This document shows, piece after piece, positions 21,408 through 33,753 of a stretch of 64,000 bases of DNA (position 1 is the stretch's first letter; every line of letters begins with the position of its first letter). Both the position numbers and the translations under genes were made by a program. The notes under the pieces are model-generated. The model saw only the letters and a list, made by a program, of their open reading frames with translations, had not been told where the DNA came from and ran no database searches. The stretch is from Chamaelirium japonicum (Eukaryota; Streptophyta; Magnoliopsida; Liliales; Melanthiaceae), in contig OX393549.1 of NCBI GenBank assembly GCA_947650365.1, positions 21,256,572-21,320,571 on the forward strand. The letters are read 5' to 3'.

Positions 21408-22929
21408 ACTACCCCCTCCCAGCTAGGTAGGTGCTAACCTAGCTGGCTGGGATTTCCTGTTGTAAAGTCGATCGCTCGTATGCCGACCCTCTGTCCGGGG
21501 TCGATCGTCGTCTGTCTGCCGACCCACTACGTGGAGCCAACCGTTAGGCCCGCCGACCCCCTGCTAGGGGCTGACCATGTGTGTGTCTGCCGACTCGTTG
21601 AGCGGGGCCGACCATCGTCTATCTGTCGACCCCCTGTCCGGGGCCGACCGTCGTCTGTCTACCGACCCTATCCGGAGCCAACTGCTGTCTGTCTGCCGAC
21701 CCCCTGCCCAGGGCCGACCGTTGTGCGCCTGCCGACCCATTGCGCGGGACTTACTGCGTGTGTGTTACCCCTCCCAGTTGAGTAGGTGGTAACCTAGCTG
21801 ACTGGGATCGCAGACATAGGCACGCGCAAGGCGTTGCGGGTTAAAGAACCTAGGGGAATTCGGGCAAAAGATTTAGGGGGGTTTTTTTGCCAAAAAGCCG
21901 GGGGGTGGGGGGGCTTTGTACATAAAGCCAGGGAGGGCTTTGTGTATAAAGCTAGGGAGCGGGGGACTTTGTGTAAAAAGTCCAGGGAATAGGGGGTTTT
22001 GTGCAAAAAGCCAGGGGGGCTTTGTGTATAAAGCTAAGGGGCGGGGGACTTTGGGCAAAAAGTCTTGGGAATAGGGGGTTTTGTGTAAAAAACTAGGGGC
22101 AGGGGGTTCAGTCAAAAATAACATCCGAAGGGGGGTTTGGTCAAAGGTTTTGGGAGGCAGGGGTTTCGGACAAAAGTCGTAGGGGGGGTCTTGCAAGATG
22201 GGGGGGTCTTGTAAGGGGGGGGGGGGGGGGGTCTCGTTGTTGTTGTTCTTGTTTTGAACCGGAGAGAAGGGGGCCTGCACAGTTGAGACCAGAGGAGGTT
22301 GGCGAGCCAAGCCGAGCTTTGGCCTGTTTGAGCAGAACCAAGCCGAGTCAAGTTGAGTCGAGCCGAGCTTTGGCCTGTTTGAGCTTGTCTTGACTAGTAA
22401 CCGAACGAGTTCGTATCGACGCTCACGAACAGCCAGTCTACCGACGTGTTGTCTGGTGACGGGCATCGCGTCTGCCGATGCGTTGTCCGGCATTGGGCGT
22501 CGCACCCGTCATCAAGTTGTCCAGCGTCGGTCGTCGCGTCTGTCGCCGCGTACTTTGTCGGGCGCCGAGGCGACGATAGCAGCCTCAGGATTTACTGAGC
22601 ACCGAGGCGACGACGGCAGCCTTGGGCTTTGCTAAGCGTCGAGGTGGCGATGGCGGCCTCGGATTTTGTCTAGCGCCGAGGCGGCGATGGCAGCCTTGGA
22701 CTTTGTCTTCAAATGCCGAGGTGGAGGTCGCCTCGGGACGAGATGGTGCTAACCTCTCGAGCTTCGTCAGGTGCTGAGGCAATGAAGCCTGCTTCGGACT
22801 TTGTCTTCGAATGCCAAGATGAAGGTCACCTCGAGCCGAGTCGGTGCCAACGTCTTGGGCTTCGTCAGGTGCCGAGGTTGGCAAAGCCTACTTCGGACTT
22901 TGTCTTCGAATGCCGAGGCAGTGCGGAGC
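21408..22929. repeat. W internal: successive minisatellite arrays
   Basis: No gene. Three arrays follow each other. First is the 'CCGACCCCCTGTCCGGGGCC' type, 35-45-bp units (21478-21775). Second is a 'GGGGGCTTTGTGTATAAAGC' type, about 35-50-bp units (21895-22120), ending in G-runs near 22185-22230. Third are GC-rich units of about 60-130 bp with GCCGAGGCGACGATGGCAGC and GGACTTTGTCTTCGAATGCC (22555-22925). The third array continues at 26325 beyond solo LTR V. Confidence 0.75.
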
Positions 22930-22934
22930 ATCTC

Positions 22935-24534
22935 TGTAATGACCGGTGATTCAGACTTCTTCCGCGTAAGGCAACTCAGTTTCCTTTTAATATTATTATA
23001 ATAATTGTTGGATTCATTTGTCATGTGTTCGAACTTGTGTTGGACCAGGCAGTAGGCCTCAGGTTCGGGTCGCGAGGCAACATTGGAAGAGTTAACTACA
23101 CGGGCATATGTGCACGTATATCAATGCATGGCATGCATGGTAATAAAATTAAAATATTAATAAAATGGTTATCGTGGTGAGTCTATCGGATCCGATGAGA
23201 TTCGTGTGCCGGCGGATCACGACGTGACGCGGGTCCGGTGTGAGCACGCTTAACCACTTTAAGAGTTAGAAAAAAAAAACAAGCAAACAAAAACTAAAAA
23301 CCCAATCCTAAACAACCCTTGTCACCCTCCGTTTGGCGCGGCCATGGCCTCCGGCCAGGTGGCCGACTGCTGTGTAGCCAACAAGGCCGACCCACTCGCA
23401 TGGCCATGCCCCTTGCCCTTTTGTGATTGTGTTGCGATGGTTGTCGGGCGTGTGTCCGGTGACTGAGCAGCCAGCAATGCTCAGCTAGTCACGCCGACCC
23501 CCTTGTTCCCCCCTTTATTGTGGCTGTTATTGGCTCTTTGGCCGACGACAGGACAGCCCCAATAGAAGACGACCACCAGCCCTTCGGCCAGTCATGGACA
23601 AGACCTCGACCATATCTTGCAGCGTCGATTAGGCACCCAGCTATTAGAACCCCTACCATGAGCCTAGAACACTTCAGAGTCGTCAAAAAATTGATATATC
23701 TAGCAGCCCGTTTCAGTGGTAAATTTTATTTATGATGGTTAAATCCCGATCCGTTGCCAATACAATTCTGGCCTTGCTAGGTCCAAGCCATGCAAGCCAC
23801 CTCGGGACATCGACGATCGTCGATCGGCCTTTTTTTGACCGTGAGTCAACCTCTAGCATTGCTCCTTTCCGTTTCGTGTGTGAAGCCATTTTGCCTTTTT
23901 ACATGCGGCGCCATCGTATCGCCACGTCGGTTTTATTGACTGTTGTGCCTAAGGATCAGAAATAACAGTTTCTACAACCCTTGCATGACAGTGTTACCAA
24001 TCTCGAAAGTCTACCGAGCGGCACAAAACCAGGTGACATCTACTCCCCTTCCTGTGGTCTTTTTTTTTTTTTTTTTTGAAAGGTAAGAGAATTCATTAAG
24101 CTAAAAGGGGTGTACAAGTAATGACAGCTAAGGAGAACCCTTAGTACAAAAGATCACTACTAAGACCAGTCACCTCTCCACTCTAGCAATTCCGTCCTGT
24201 CTCTGATGTTGCTAAGTGTCGAAGCCCTATTGCTGAATATTGCCATCAGATCGGCTCCAATGACCTTAACAATAACCTCCTCGGTTTTGTCGTAACCCTC
24301 AAAAATTCTTTCATTCCTCTCCCGCCATAGATGGTGAACTGTGCAGGCGATAGCCACCCTAATGAACTGTGGTCTTTGATAGTGGGAAATGAGAACAACT
24401 AGGGTAGGTGTCCTCGATACTGCATGCGGGTCCCGTCGAGCATCGCTGCATGTGGTCACGTGGACCCTTCCTTGCATGCGAAGTCGCGAGTCCGGCGACG
24501 TATGCTTTAAAATATTATTAAAATAATCATACCT

Positions 24535-24570
<36 letters not shown>

Positions 24571-26319
24571 TATTATTATTAATTAAAGAATAATTATTTC
24601 TGCTGATTGCTTGGACACCGTAAGTAGGAATTCCCTTAAGTTTTGAAACTTAATAATTAAATAATAATTATCGGGGCCCACCCTCCTGAGTGGAGTGTGG
24701 AAATCCAAGCACACGGGAATACGGGCGAGAATAATTTAGGGTTATTGTGATACATGAGTTGCGAGGGCAGTGCGGGACTAGGGTTAAAACGTTGCAAATC
24801 ATTAATTAACGCATGTACCTTTTTATCTGTCTCGGTATATTTTTAAAGGTAACTGTGTTGAGTTTTTGACACTTTTTTTTTTATAATAGAATATGATAAT
24901 CTATATTATGGAAAGATTGGACCCCGTGCGCGCAAGGGCCGTGAACCACCCTGCGCGCATAGTCGAAGCTCAGTAGGCTAGGGGGGTCACGGGCAGGGAT
25001 TGTGGTAAAGCCAATAGGTGGTGCCCTCGAAGAGGGATTGGCCTAACAATCCTGTCCCGGGGTAGTTGAAGCCCCCAAGAAAAGCAAGTTGGGCGGTAGA
25101 GCTCCACCGTGAAAGACGGAAAACCCCTTATGATCATATGGGTGGCTTTGCGCATGGTGTCGGAGTATGCGCGGCGAGAGAGTTGGCCCTCTACATCGAA
25201 ATAAAAGGCCCTATAGTAATGCCCGACCGGGGGCAGGATGAACAAAATATCCGGGGTTCACATTAGGATAGATATTTTATATAATTATTTATTAACAACT
25301 ATGGAATATGAAATTGTAGAACATGATAATCTAGTGATATTTAGAAGGTCTTTTTGTTTAAATAGTTTATTTACACTATAGAACATTGAATGAACTTTAT
25401 GTTAGATAATCTAGTGACAGTAGGTGTGGCATGAGAAAAAAGACTGCTGGTAGGATTAGGTTATTCTTTTGTAAATATTAATATGTACTAGGACTGCTAA
25501 TTATAATGTAAATTAATTAGATCGGTTGTCTCATATTATTATAGGCTACTAGGATGTCACTAGCCATTAATTTGGCTAATTTTCTAATTTCCCATTCGGG
25601 GCTACTCTTTCCCATGAGTAGACTCTCCTGCAGGTACGGCGGTTCAGGAGTAGCAGTGGGAGGCCAGAGGCAAAGTGAGGGTTGTGATAGTGTTCTATCT
25701 TTAGTGTATCGTCTTGTGTTTTTTCTTATTCTAGCAATGTAATCGATTGATTTGGAATAAATATTATTTAGTCTAGTCAGTTTTTGTGATTGTTAGTGGT
25801 GATGATCCAGCTGAATCTTCTAGGTAGGTCTCTCCTCAAGGTCCCAATCCTAGGATAGCTCACTATGAAAATATAAATCTTAAAGTGACCTAATCGACTA
25901 GCCCCGTAGTTAGGATCCCTAACCCAGTACCCGAGTGCTAGAGAGCGGGTGATGCTACTCGGCTCGTCATCAGAGGCTTGAGCCTCGTGCTCACTTAAGA
26001 GGGATTTCTGTCAGCATGTGGGGTACCGGTAGGCCGCATATACTGAGAGGATAGCCCGGTTGAAGGTCGAACTTGGTTATATCTCTGTCGACAAAAATTT
26101 TATCTCTCTAATTTTTTTTTTAAAAATATATATTTTCACAAAAATCAAGTTTTAAAATACCTCTTATTTTTCTCTCCTCCTTCTTCTTCATTTTTGGAGA
26201 GAGAGCTGTAGTCTTGTGAGAAACGTTAATTGGTGTAGTTAGGCGACCTAACCCTAAATCCCTTGGTTTTTCTTCAACTCACACCCCAGGGATCGGTTCC
26301 AGATTTCTGGGGTGTGACA
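22935..26319. mobile_element. Element V: probable giant solo LTR inside W
   Basis: Bounded by TGTAATGACC and GGGTGTGACA, with a perfect target duplication ATCTC (22930-22934 and 26320-26324). I find no internal direct repeat, primer site or coding region, so it looks like a single LTR of about 3.07 kb after subtracting the LINE within it. LTRs of 2-4 kb with TGTxxTGACC/GGTGTGACA ends fit Tekay/Del-type chromovirus families. Contains an (AT)n tract (24537-24567). It formed by LTR-LTR recombination or is a diverged unit. Orientation not assigned. Confidence 0.7.
24063..24366 (-). mobile_element. 5'-truncated LINE (L1 type) with poly(A)
   Basis: A T-run (24063-24078) is the poly(A) tail of a minus-strand insertion. 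The frame ends at 24160 with the last residues of an L1-type reverse-transcriptase ORF: HHLWRERNERIFEG followed by EWRGDWS. Both flanks carry CTGTGGTCTTT (24052-24062 and 24367-24377), an 11-bp target duplication. Only about 300 bp was copied, a common 5' truncation. The open frame extends past 24366 into the solo LTR, but that part is not LINE. Confidence 0.88.
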
Positions 26320-26324
26320 ATCTC

Positions 26325-27490
26325 GGACTCTACTTTCGAATACCAAGGTTGTCACCTTGGGCCGAGATATGTCAACTTCTCGGGCTTCATCAGGTGCCGA
26401 GGTGACGATGGCTGCCTCGGACTTTGTCTTTGAATGCCGAGGCGAATGTCGCCTCGGGACGAAACAGTATCGATGTTTCGGGCTTTGTCTTTGAATGCAA
26501 AGGGCAGGGCCTTGGGATTGTTGATCGATGGGGGTTAGAATTCGAAGTACTTAGCGTAGCGGCCTTGTATCGGTTGGATTTAGACGAAGCGCCGTTTCAG
26601 TCGAACCTACATATTGGGACACATAGCCCTGTACCATTGTAGGTTAGTCAGTCGTGTCACAACTCGAACTGAACTAACTGTGGCAAGGCTCTAGTGCATT
26701 TGTTCTTACGTGACAACGGGAGCATGTGCGATGCCAATGATTTGAAGTACTCAGTGTAGAGCCCTTGTATCGGTTGGACTTAAGGCAAAGCGTCGTTTCA
26801 ATCAAACCTACGTATCGGGACACATAGCTTTGTACCGTTATAGATTAGTCGGCCGTGTCGCAACACGAACCGAACGAACTGTGGCGAGCCACTAGTGCAT
26901 GTATCCTTACGTGACAACGAGAGCATGTGCGACGTCAATGATTCGAAGTACTCAACGTAGCGCCCTTGTATCGGTTGGACTTAGGCGAAGCACCGTTTTA
27001 GTCAAACCTATATATCGGGACACGTAGCTTTGTATCGTTGCAGGTTAGTCGGCCATGTCGCAACGCGAACCGAACTAACTGTGGTGAGGCACTAGTGTAT
27101 GTGTCCTTACGTAACAACGGAAGCATGTACGACGCCAATAATTCGGAGTACTCAACGTAGCGCCCTTGTATTGGTTGGACTTAGGCGAAGCGTCGTTTCA
27201 ATCAAACTTACGTATCGAGACACAGCTTTGTACCATTGCAAGTTAGTCGGCCGTGTCGCAACTCGAACTGAACTAACTATGGAGAGGTACTAATGCATGT
27301 GTCCTTACGTGACAAGGGGAGCATGTGTGACGCCAATGATTCAGAGTACTCAGTATAGCACCCTTGTATCGGTTGGACTTAGGCAAAGCGTCGTTTCAGT
27401 TGAACCTACGTATCGGGACACAAAGCTTTATACTGTTATAGGTTAATCGGCTGTGTCAAAACGTAAACCAAACTAACTGTGACGTTGAGT
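26325..27490. repeat. W internal: about 200-bp tandem array, five copies
   Basis: After the end of the GC-rich array (26325-26520), a unit with CTTGTATCGGTTGGACTTAG recurs near 26561, 26764, 26965, 27165 and 27363, i.e. every 198-203 bp. Each unit also contains ACCTACGTATCGGGACAC and GCATGTG(T/C)CCTTACGTGACAA. No coding function. Confidence 0.88.
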
Positions 27491-27659
27491 AGAAGTTGAG
27501 ATAGAATTTGATAGTCTTCGATATAATTTGAAATAATGTTTATTTTATTGATAACTCGGAAGATGTTACATCATGGATTTTAGATTAGCGACATTTCGAA
27601 TTATTGGCAGTCGGTGGCTTTCTACTCTGATCGGTGGATGGGCTGCTTCTCTTTGGTAT

Positions 27660-28923
27660 CCATGATCTTCTGAGGCTCTGTGGGTCTATCGCCTACCTGC
27701 CTTGACCTCTTGGAGGTTCCATCTTTCTCAGCCTATGCATTGTGAGCTTGAGCTATTGGTCTCGTTGGTTCCTTATCAGAAAGACGCTTCCTGAGGTCAC
27801 ATCCCTTTCATGCGATCTGATCATCCACTACCTTGATCTTCTTTTGAATTCAATCGAATAGTACTCCGAGGGAGGCAGGAGGATTGCAGATGAGGTCGTT
27901 ATAGATGTGGAAGTCAAAGCATAGGGCATTCTGGAATGCGAGGATGATGACTTCATCATCAAGGTGACGTCCGGAGAGCGCAGCATGCTAATTCCGGAAC
28001 CTCCGAGTAAACTCTCGGAGGGTTTCATCTGATCCTATCCTGAGCCGGTAGAGGGAGTCCACCTTCTTCTCCGGCTTGAGGTTTAGCCGATAGTGTTGAA
28101 CGAAGAGGTTTGCCAGATTTCTAAATTGACTTACGGAGGTCGTAAGGAGGTTGTGATACCAGTCCAGTGACATGTCATCTATACTACCAGGGAAGGTGCG
28201 GCATAGAACCTGGTTGTTATAGTCGTGTGGCGTCAACACCTGCTTAAAGGCGAGGATGTGCAACATTGGATCTCCAGTCAGGCAGTTGAACTTGGGGAGA
28301 GCGGGGGCTTTTCAACTTCAAGGAAACTGGGCGTGGAGAATCTGTCGATGAAGCGGGCCTTCGAAGGTATGATTGTTCTTTTAATCACCTCGCTGGTTGG
28401 AGTGGCGTCTCGGAGGAAGAGGAAGCAGAGAGGGCGTTGAAATCCCTTTCGTCATCCGATGCTCGGTTGGGGCTCGGTTGTCGTTGTAATGTTGTTGAAC
28501 TGTGGAGCAGCGACCATCGTTTCAAACATCCCTTGCGATGCAGGGATCAGGGCATGATTCAGAATCGAGAGACTCAGGATGGCGAGCAGACTCATTGAGA
28601 CATTCCCAGACCGTTGGTTTGGGAGTAATAGGCGAGGGTCTTCTCGAAGAGGGCACGGGGGGCCATCGGGAGGTATCGACGACGGATCGTCTGGAAGGAG
28701 CGGGGGAGGGGCCAAACAACCGATGCACTTTTGCTCCGTTGTTGACACCGATGATTGACCGCAGAGGGTCAACTCCTGCTCCGATGGTGATCTGCCAGAG
28801 TGAGTCCTTTTCAACCATAAGAGCAGTATTTTGCTTCATGAGGGTGAGGAGTTGAAAGTCCTCTACAGTGATTTGGTATGATGGTTGAGCATCGACACCA
28901 AGAGAGACGTGCGCTTTCCCCAA
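27660..28923 (-). pseudogene. gag region of element W (fossil)
   Basis: The frame at 27988-28266 reads LDWYHNLLTTSVSQFRNLAN and LYRLRIGSDETLREFTRRFR, the Ty3 gag core. The piece at 28522-28923 holds the coiled-coil-like N-terminus (DFQLLTLMKQNTALMVEKDS). It is clearly homologous to gag of A (15039-16461) and Y. It is broken. Confidence 0.85.
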
Positions 28924-29253
28924 GCGTTGAGGGATTAGGTCGATGAGTTGAGGCGACTATTGAGGTTGAGCCTGGGCGGCGTGATCAACCGACAAGTGAC
29001 TCCTTGAATTAACAGTGTGTTGCTATTCTAGGTGTTGGCTTGTTATGAATCGACAACTCATTGAGCGAGTCGTTGGATGCTGAGCATTTGGGTGCATGCT
29101 ATTTTCTTCATGTTAGTCCACCAGTGTCTTTGCCATTTAGATATAGTAATAGGGACAGACGGATTGCTTGGGCAATCAGTAACTACTACTGAAGGAGCTA
29201 GGAAGCTTGGAGGTTGCAAGTTAAAAGGGTCAATCCCACAGACGGTGCCAAAC

Positions 29254-29385
29254 TGTGCGGGAGGATTTCATGCCGTCGTGTGTGACCCTCCTCCAACAGT
29301 CGATTAAAGGTTTGACCCTTCAGGATGTGGCGTGCTTCGAAGCGCTGAGCTGTAACTTGCTAGGAGGTCATACAAGCACTATAGA

Positions 29386-29419
<34 letters not shown>

Positions 29420-30056
29420 GACACTAGATGTGGTAACAAAGTTCGGCCGAAGCCTACGTCTCCGTGCGGTAAGACGCAACCTTTGAATTCACTATCTCTG
29501 AATGAAGTAGAGCTACTCTCGACAGGTCGAGGAGTGCTTCTTACAAGATGACAGAGTGTGGAGAGGTAATCTAAAAACCAGAAAGCTCATGGAGCTCTGG
29601 AAAATAGAAAGTGAGATTATGGTTTTGATTTTAGGGATTTAGAATAATTTACAGGGTCTGCTATTTATAGAGGTTTGGTTTATATGAAGAATATTCCAAT
29701 AATATCCGAGGTTTGGTAAATACCCGGGGGGATTTACCAGACCCTAAATAGTGCAAGTGGGCCCAGGCAGGGCTGCGGGTCCCACCGTCGTATTTGTGGG
29801 CCCCAGGTAGGGCTGCAGGTCCCATCGTCATACTCGTAGGCCCCAAGCAGGGCTGCGGATCCCACTATCATACTTATGGGTCCCAAGCAGGGCTGCGGGT
29901 CCTACAATCATGCTTGTGGGCCCCAGACAGGGTTGCAGGTCCCATCGTCATGCTTATGGGCCCTAGGTGAGGCTGTGGGTCCTACTGTCGTATTTGTGGG
30001 CCCCAGGCAGGACTGCGGGTCCTATTGTAGGATGTTAGCCAGATTTTGCACCAACA
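29254..30056 (-). repeat. right (5') LTR of W
   Basis: Starts TGTGCGGGAGGATTTCATGC next to the primer-site motif, has a (GA)n tract (29389-29417), the GGGCCC(C/T)AGGCAGGGCTG repeat series (29758-30030), and ends GATTTTGCACCAACA. Confidence 0.9.
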
Positions 30057-30061
30057 TCGAT

Positions 30062-30460
30062 CATACTCAACATTGAGTCTTTTGACTGATCGGGTTTTCA
30101 CCCAACCGACTCTTTAACTTTAGGCAATCGACTCTTCTTGGGGGAGGTTTTTTGGCTTGACCCAACTCGTGGGGGGTCAAGGGCTCCCGAAGGTGGCTTT
30201 TAGCTTGAGGGTGGACGATTATGTCCGAGGTAGGTCTTCCTAATCCTTTACCACCCCAGCCAACTCACATTGTTAGGGGTCTTCTTTGTAGAAGATCTTG
30301 GACAATGAATTTTTGCATAGAGTCTTCATTAATAAAACGAGAACTTGAAACCTTCCATTCAAAGCTTCTAGCCGTTACATTATTAGGCCTGGGAGACTAC
30401 AAGCAGTAGTGATCAGGTGGTAGAGGGGGTGCTTCTTGTGCCTCATCGATAGGCTCATGG
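30062..30460. other. X internal continuation, no gene
   Basis: The 'TTGAGTCTTTTGACTGATCG' repeat of the 19695-20591 stretch continues here, followed by about 300 bp with no recognised frame. Confidence 0.6.
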
Positions 30461-30461
30461 G

Positions 30462-32440
30462 CTATGCGTCAGGGATATGCAATGAACTGGTCGAGATAAC
30501 CTGCTTCAATGAGGTTATCAATATGATTCTGCAATGCCCGGCACTGCCGCGTGGTATGTCCGTGCTCCATATGGTTGTCGCAATAGCGAGATAGGTCTCG
30601 TGAGCCCCTATCTGTTGGACGCATCGGTGTTGCCCTACGAAAGTACTGCTCTTCCTTGATCTCGAAGACCTCATCAATTGGCATGTTCAGCATCGTGAAG
30701 TCCTGGTTCCATGAAGTGTAGGGTGTCTTGTCGCCATCACCCCGCTTTTGGCGCTTTGCGTCATGCTGCGTTGACTTGCCTGATTGATTTTCCATATTCC
30801 TTGCAGCTGTTGGTCGATTGAAGGTAGACTGCTGATCACTTGTATCTTTAGTCTTCTGCTTTCATTCGGCATCTTCGATCTTGATGTATTTCTCCACCCT
30901 CCGGAACAGGTCGTCGATCGTTTCGGGCGGTCGCTTGATGAGTGAGGTGCTAACAAATTGGTTAAGCTGTACCGAATTTTTGAAGGTCGCTATCACCATA
31001 CGATCCTGTTCGTCAACATCTGCCAAGCTCAGGTATTCTGCCCTGAACCTGTGGTAGAACTGCCTCAACGTCTCCTTCTGGGTCATGCTTATCCCGAAGA
31101 GTGACTCTAGAATCTTCAGCTCTCGATGGTTGCAACGATATTGATTGATGAACCGTATGCTCAGTTCCGAGAAAGATAAGATGGATTAGGGTCTGAGCTT
31201 GTGGAACCACTCGAGGGGTATTCCCGCGACAAGCTGTTGGCGAAGGTCCGGCAGAGGATATGGTTATCTTCATGGGGGACCATAGCATCTCGGAAGGCTA
31301 ACACTTGCTCTATCGGGTCCTTCGATCCATTGAACTTTGGGAGACGGGGAGGATTCCACCCACGCGGGAATGGCTCCCTGAGGAGTTTTTCGGTGAGTGG
31401 TGACCGCGTGGCTCCTCAGATGGCAACCTCCTCAAGTAGATCAGGAGCCCGTACCCTGATCGGTTTCCGCTGGATTTCTTCTCGATCTCCAAGCTATTTT
31501 GACGCAGGCAGCCTGATACGGTCATGGATGCTTCTTCTGTCAGCAATATGAGCCGGCTGCTGGCTTGCTGGCGTTACCTGCAAAAGATGATGCTCGCCCT
31601 GTGGACGATGTAGTCCGTCTCCTTGCTTATGGTGATGAGGTTCCGATGAACTTGCTCTTGAGTGATGTTTAGACAGGGGCGGTTGTCGAGGATGTGACCC
31701 GAGACGAGACCAGACGTTTGATCGTGCTGAAGCTGCTAGGGCCCGGTTCTTTCGTTTGGGTATTTCTGGATTACTCGACTCCCTCCCAATTGGGTTCGCA
31801 TTCTGGACCTCCACCGATCGCTCAGCTCCCACTGCAGTCTGGATAGCTGCTTGTTGTTGCATTTGGGCAACCTGCATTTGAAGGTTCTAGCCGACTGGTG
31901 CTCCCGCGACTGGATTCACTAGTACTCTAACTGGGGCAGTTCGAACGAGGTAACGTAACTCTTCATAGTTATGCTGCATCGTCTTGAGTTGCATTGTGAG
32001 GGCTTGCTGCAACAGCATCATGGTAGCTAGGAAAGCCTCAGGCTGGCCTCCTCCTTGAGTGGCTACAGCTACCGCCGGGGCTTGACTCGATTCCCCAACC
32101 CCCGGTGTAGAGTTTGCTAGCAGGGTGGTGTGATCCGAGTTGGGGGGAGGTTGAGCTGGATGTCCGACATTTTCCGGCGTCACCGGGTGCAGCAGTGTTG
32201 GAATAAAGCTGCGAGGTCGAACGAGTATGGTATGGTCCTTCTACCATTACTTTTCAACCGTGTGATCGTGGTTATGACTCTTGAGCTTACTGGTCGGTCA
32301 ACACCCACGGGTCGACCAGTCGATGGATTCAGGTAGGATACAGGTCGGGCACCCGTGACTGCAACGAGATGGGATGGCTGACAGGTCGACACCCACGGGT
32401 CGACGACCAAGAATTATAGTAGGAAGTCTCGAAAACTGAT
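30462..32440 (-). pseudogene. gag-like region of element X (fossil)
   Basis: Minus-strand frames carry a Ty3 gag core (KETLRQFYHRFRAEYLSLAD, ETIDDLFRRVEKYIKIEDAE) at 30862-31086, a Cys/His motif (YCDNHMEHGHTTRQCRALQ) at 30530-30580 and a Gln/Met-rich N-terminal piece (31887-32183, LQQALTMQLKTMQHNYEELR). It is of a different gag group from that of A, W and Y. No protease or polymerase accompanies it. Confidence 0.8.
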
Positions 32441-32460
32441 CCCACAGACGGCGCTAAGAT

Positions 32461-33753
32461 TATGGGGGGTTTTTCTGGAATCGGGCAGTTTGGTTGGCAG
32501 GCATAATCTAACAAACCAAGGAACACAGTAGACCGGGTTGACGTGGAAAACTTTTCAACGTCGAAAGGGAAAAAAACCACGGGGCGGGGCAAAAATGCAC
32601 TAACAAGGCAAATGGGTTACAATCTCTCACCCTGACCTATTTACACCCGAAGAGGACCGGCCTCCCAAAATGCCGACCTCTCGAGTCTCTCTTTCTCTCA
32701 AAATACCAAAAACTCCAGAAAGAATTGGGCAGCACCTCCCCTTTCAGAAAACCGATCTTTCTCTCTGAGGGGATAGGTCCCCTTTTATAGTACTGTTAGG
32801 TGACAGCTGTTGCCCTCTACGTGGGGCAGTATTAATAACGTGCTTCCCCGGTTTGCGCAATCGCTTCGCGCGTGGGCGACGTGTCATTTTGCATGTGTTG
32901 GGTGGTCACAACTGGTGATACTTGCTTTACCGATCGACCGAAAATCACGAAGCATGGGTTGTCTTTCTGTAACCGTCGCCTAATCGAGATTCTCGGGAGT
33001 AGTTACTGCTTAGTCTTAGTGTACGATCTTCGGGCCAGCTCTTCACGTGAATACTTGTGTGGTCGTGGCGAGACGCATGGTCGACCGGGCACGTGGCCAT
33101 CCGAGGTGCAGTCGGGCTAAGTGCACGGTCAGGCGCAGCGAGGTAAAGCGTGCGGTAGGGTGCAGTAAGATGAAGTGTGCGGCCGGGGCACAACGAAGTG
33201 CAGATCGGGCGCAGCGAGGTGAAGTGCACGGTCAGGGCACAGCGAGGTGCGCAGTCGGGTGCAGTGAGGTGCACGGTCGGGTGCAGCAAGGTGAAGCGTG
33301 CGGTCGGGTGCAGCGAAGTGAAGTGCGCGGCGGGGACATAGCGAAGTACACGATCAGGCACAGCGAGGTGAAGCGCACGGTAGGGGCGCAACGAAGTGCG
33401 CGGTCGGGTGCAGCAAAATACACGACCGGGCGGACGAAGTGCGTGTTCGGGCGCAGTAAGGTGCGCGATCGGGTGCAGCGAGATGAAGCGCGCGACAGGG
33501 CGCAGCGAAGTGAAGTGTGCGGTTAGGCACATCGATGTGAAACGTGCGGTGGGGTACAGCAAAGTGAAGTGCGCAGCCAAGGCGCAGTGAAGTGCGCGGT
33601 TGGGCATAGTGAGGTGAAGTGCGCGGTTGGGTGCAGCGAGGTGAAGTGTGCGGCTGGGTATAGCAAAGTGAAGCGCGTGGCCGGGCGCAACGAAGTGCGC
33701 GGTCGGGCACAGCAAAGCAAAGTGTGTGGTCAGGGCGCAGTGTAGCACGCGGC
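32461..33753 (-). repeat. right (5') LTR of X, part 1
   Basis: Starts TATGGGGGGTTTTTCTGGAA beside the primer-site motif and matches the left LTR of X from its start. The GCGCAGCGAGGTGAAG minisatellite runs from about 33080 to 33753, where element Y interrupts it. Part 2 is at 46497-46891. Confidence 0.88.

Larger units (their letters stand above)
20592..30056 (-). mobile_element. Element W: non-autonomous Ty3-type LTR element inside X
   Basis: Left LTR 20592-21407, right LTR 29254-30056, with a perfect 5-bp target duplication TCGAT (20587-20591 and 30057-30061). The primer-site region is CCCACAGACGGTGCCAAAC (29235-29253). Right to left the internal region has a decayed gag (about 27660-28923), then about 6 kb of non-coding repeat arrays interrupted by solo LTR V. 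No pol is visible, so it is LARD-like. LTRs differ by roughly a tenth by eye. Confidence 0.9.

Noticed and set aside
22935-26319. V as a complete LTR element with two LTRs
   Set aside because: I could not find internal direct repeats, a primer site or coding remnants. Solo LTR fits better.
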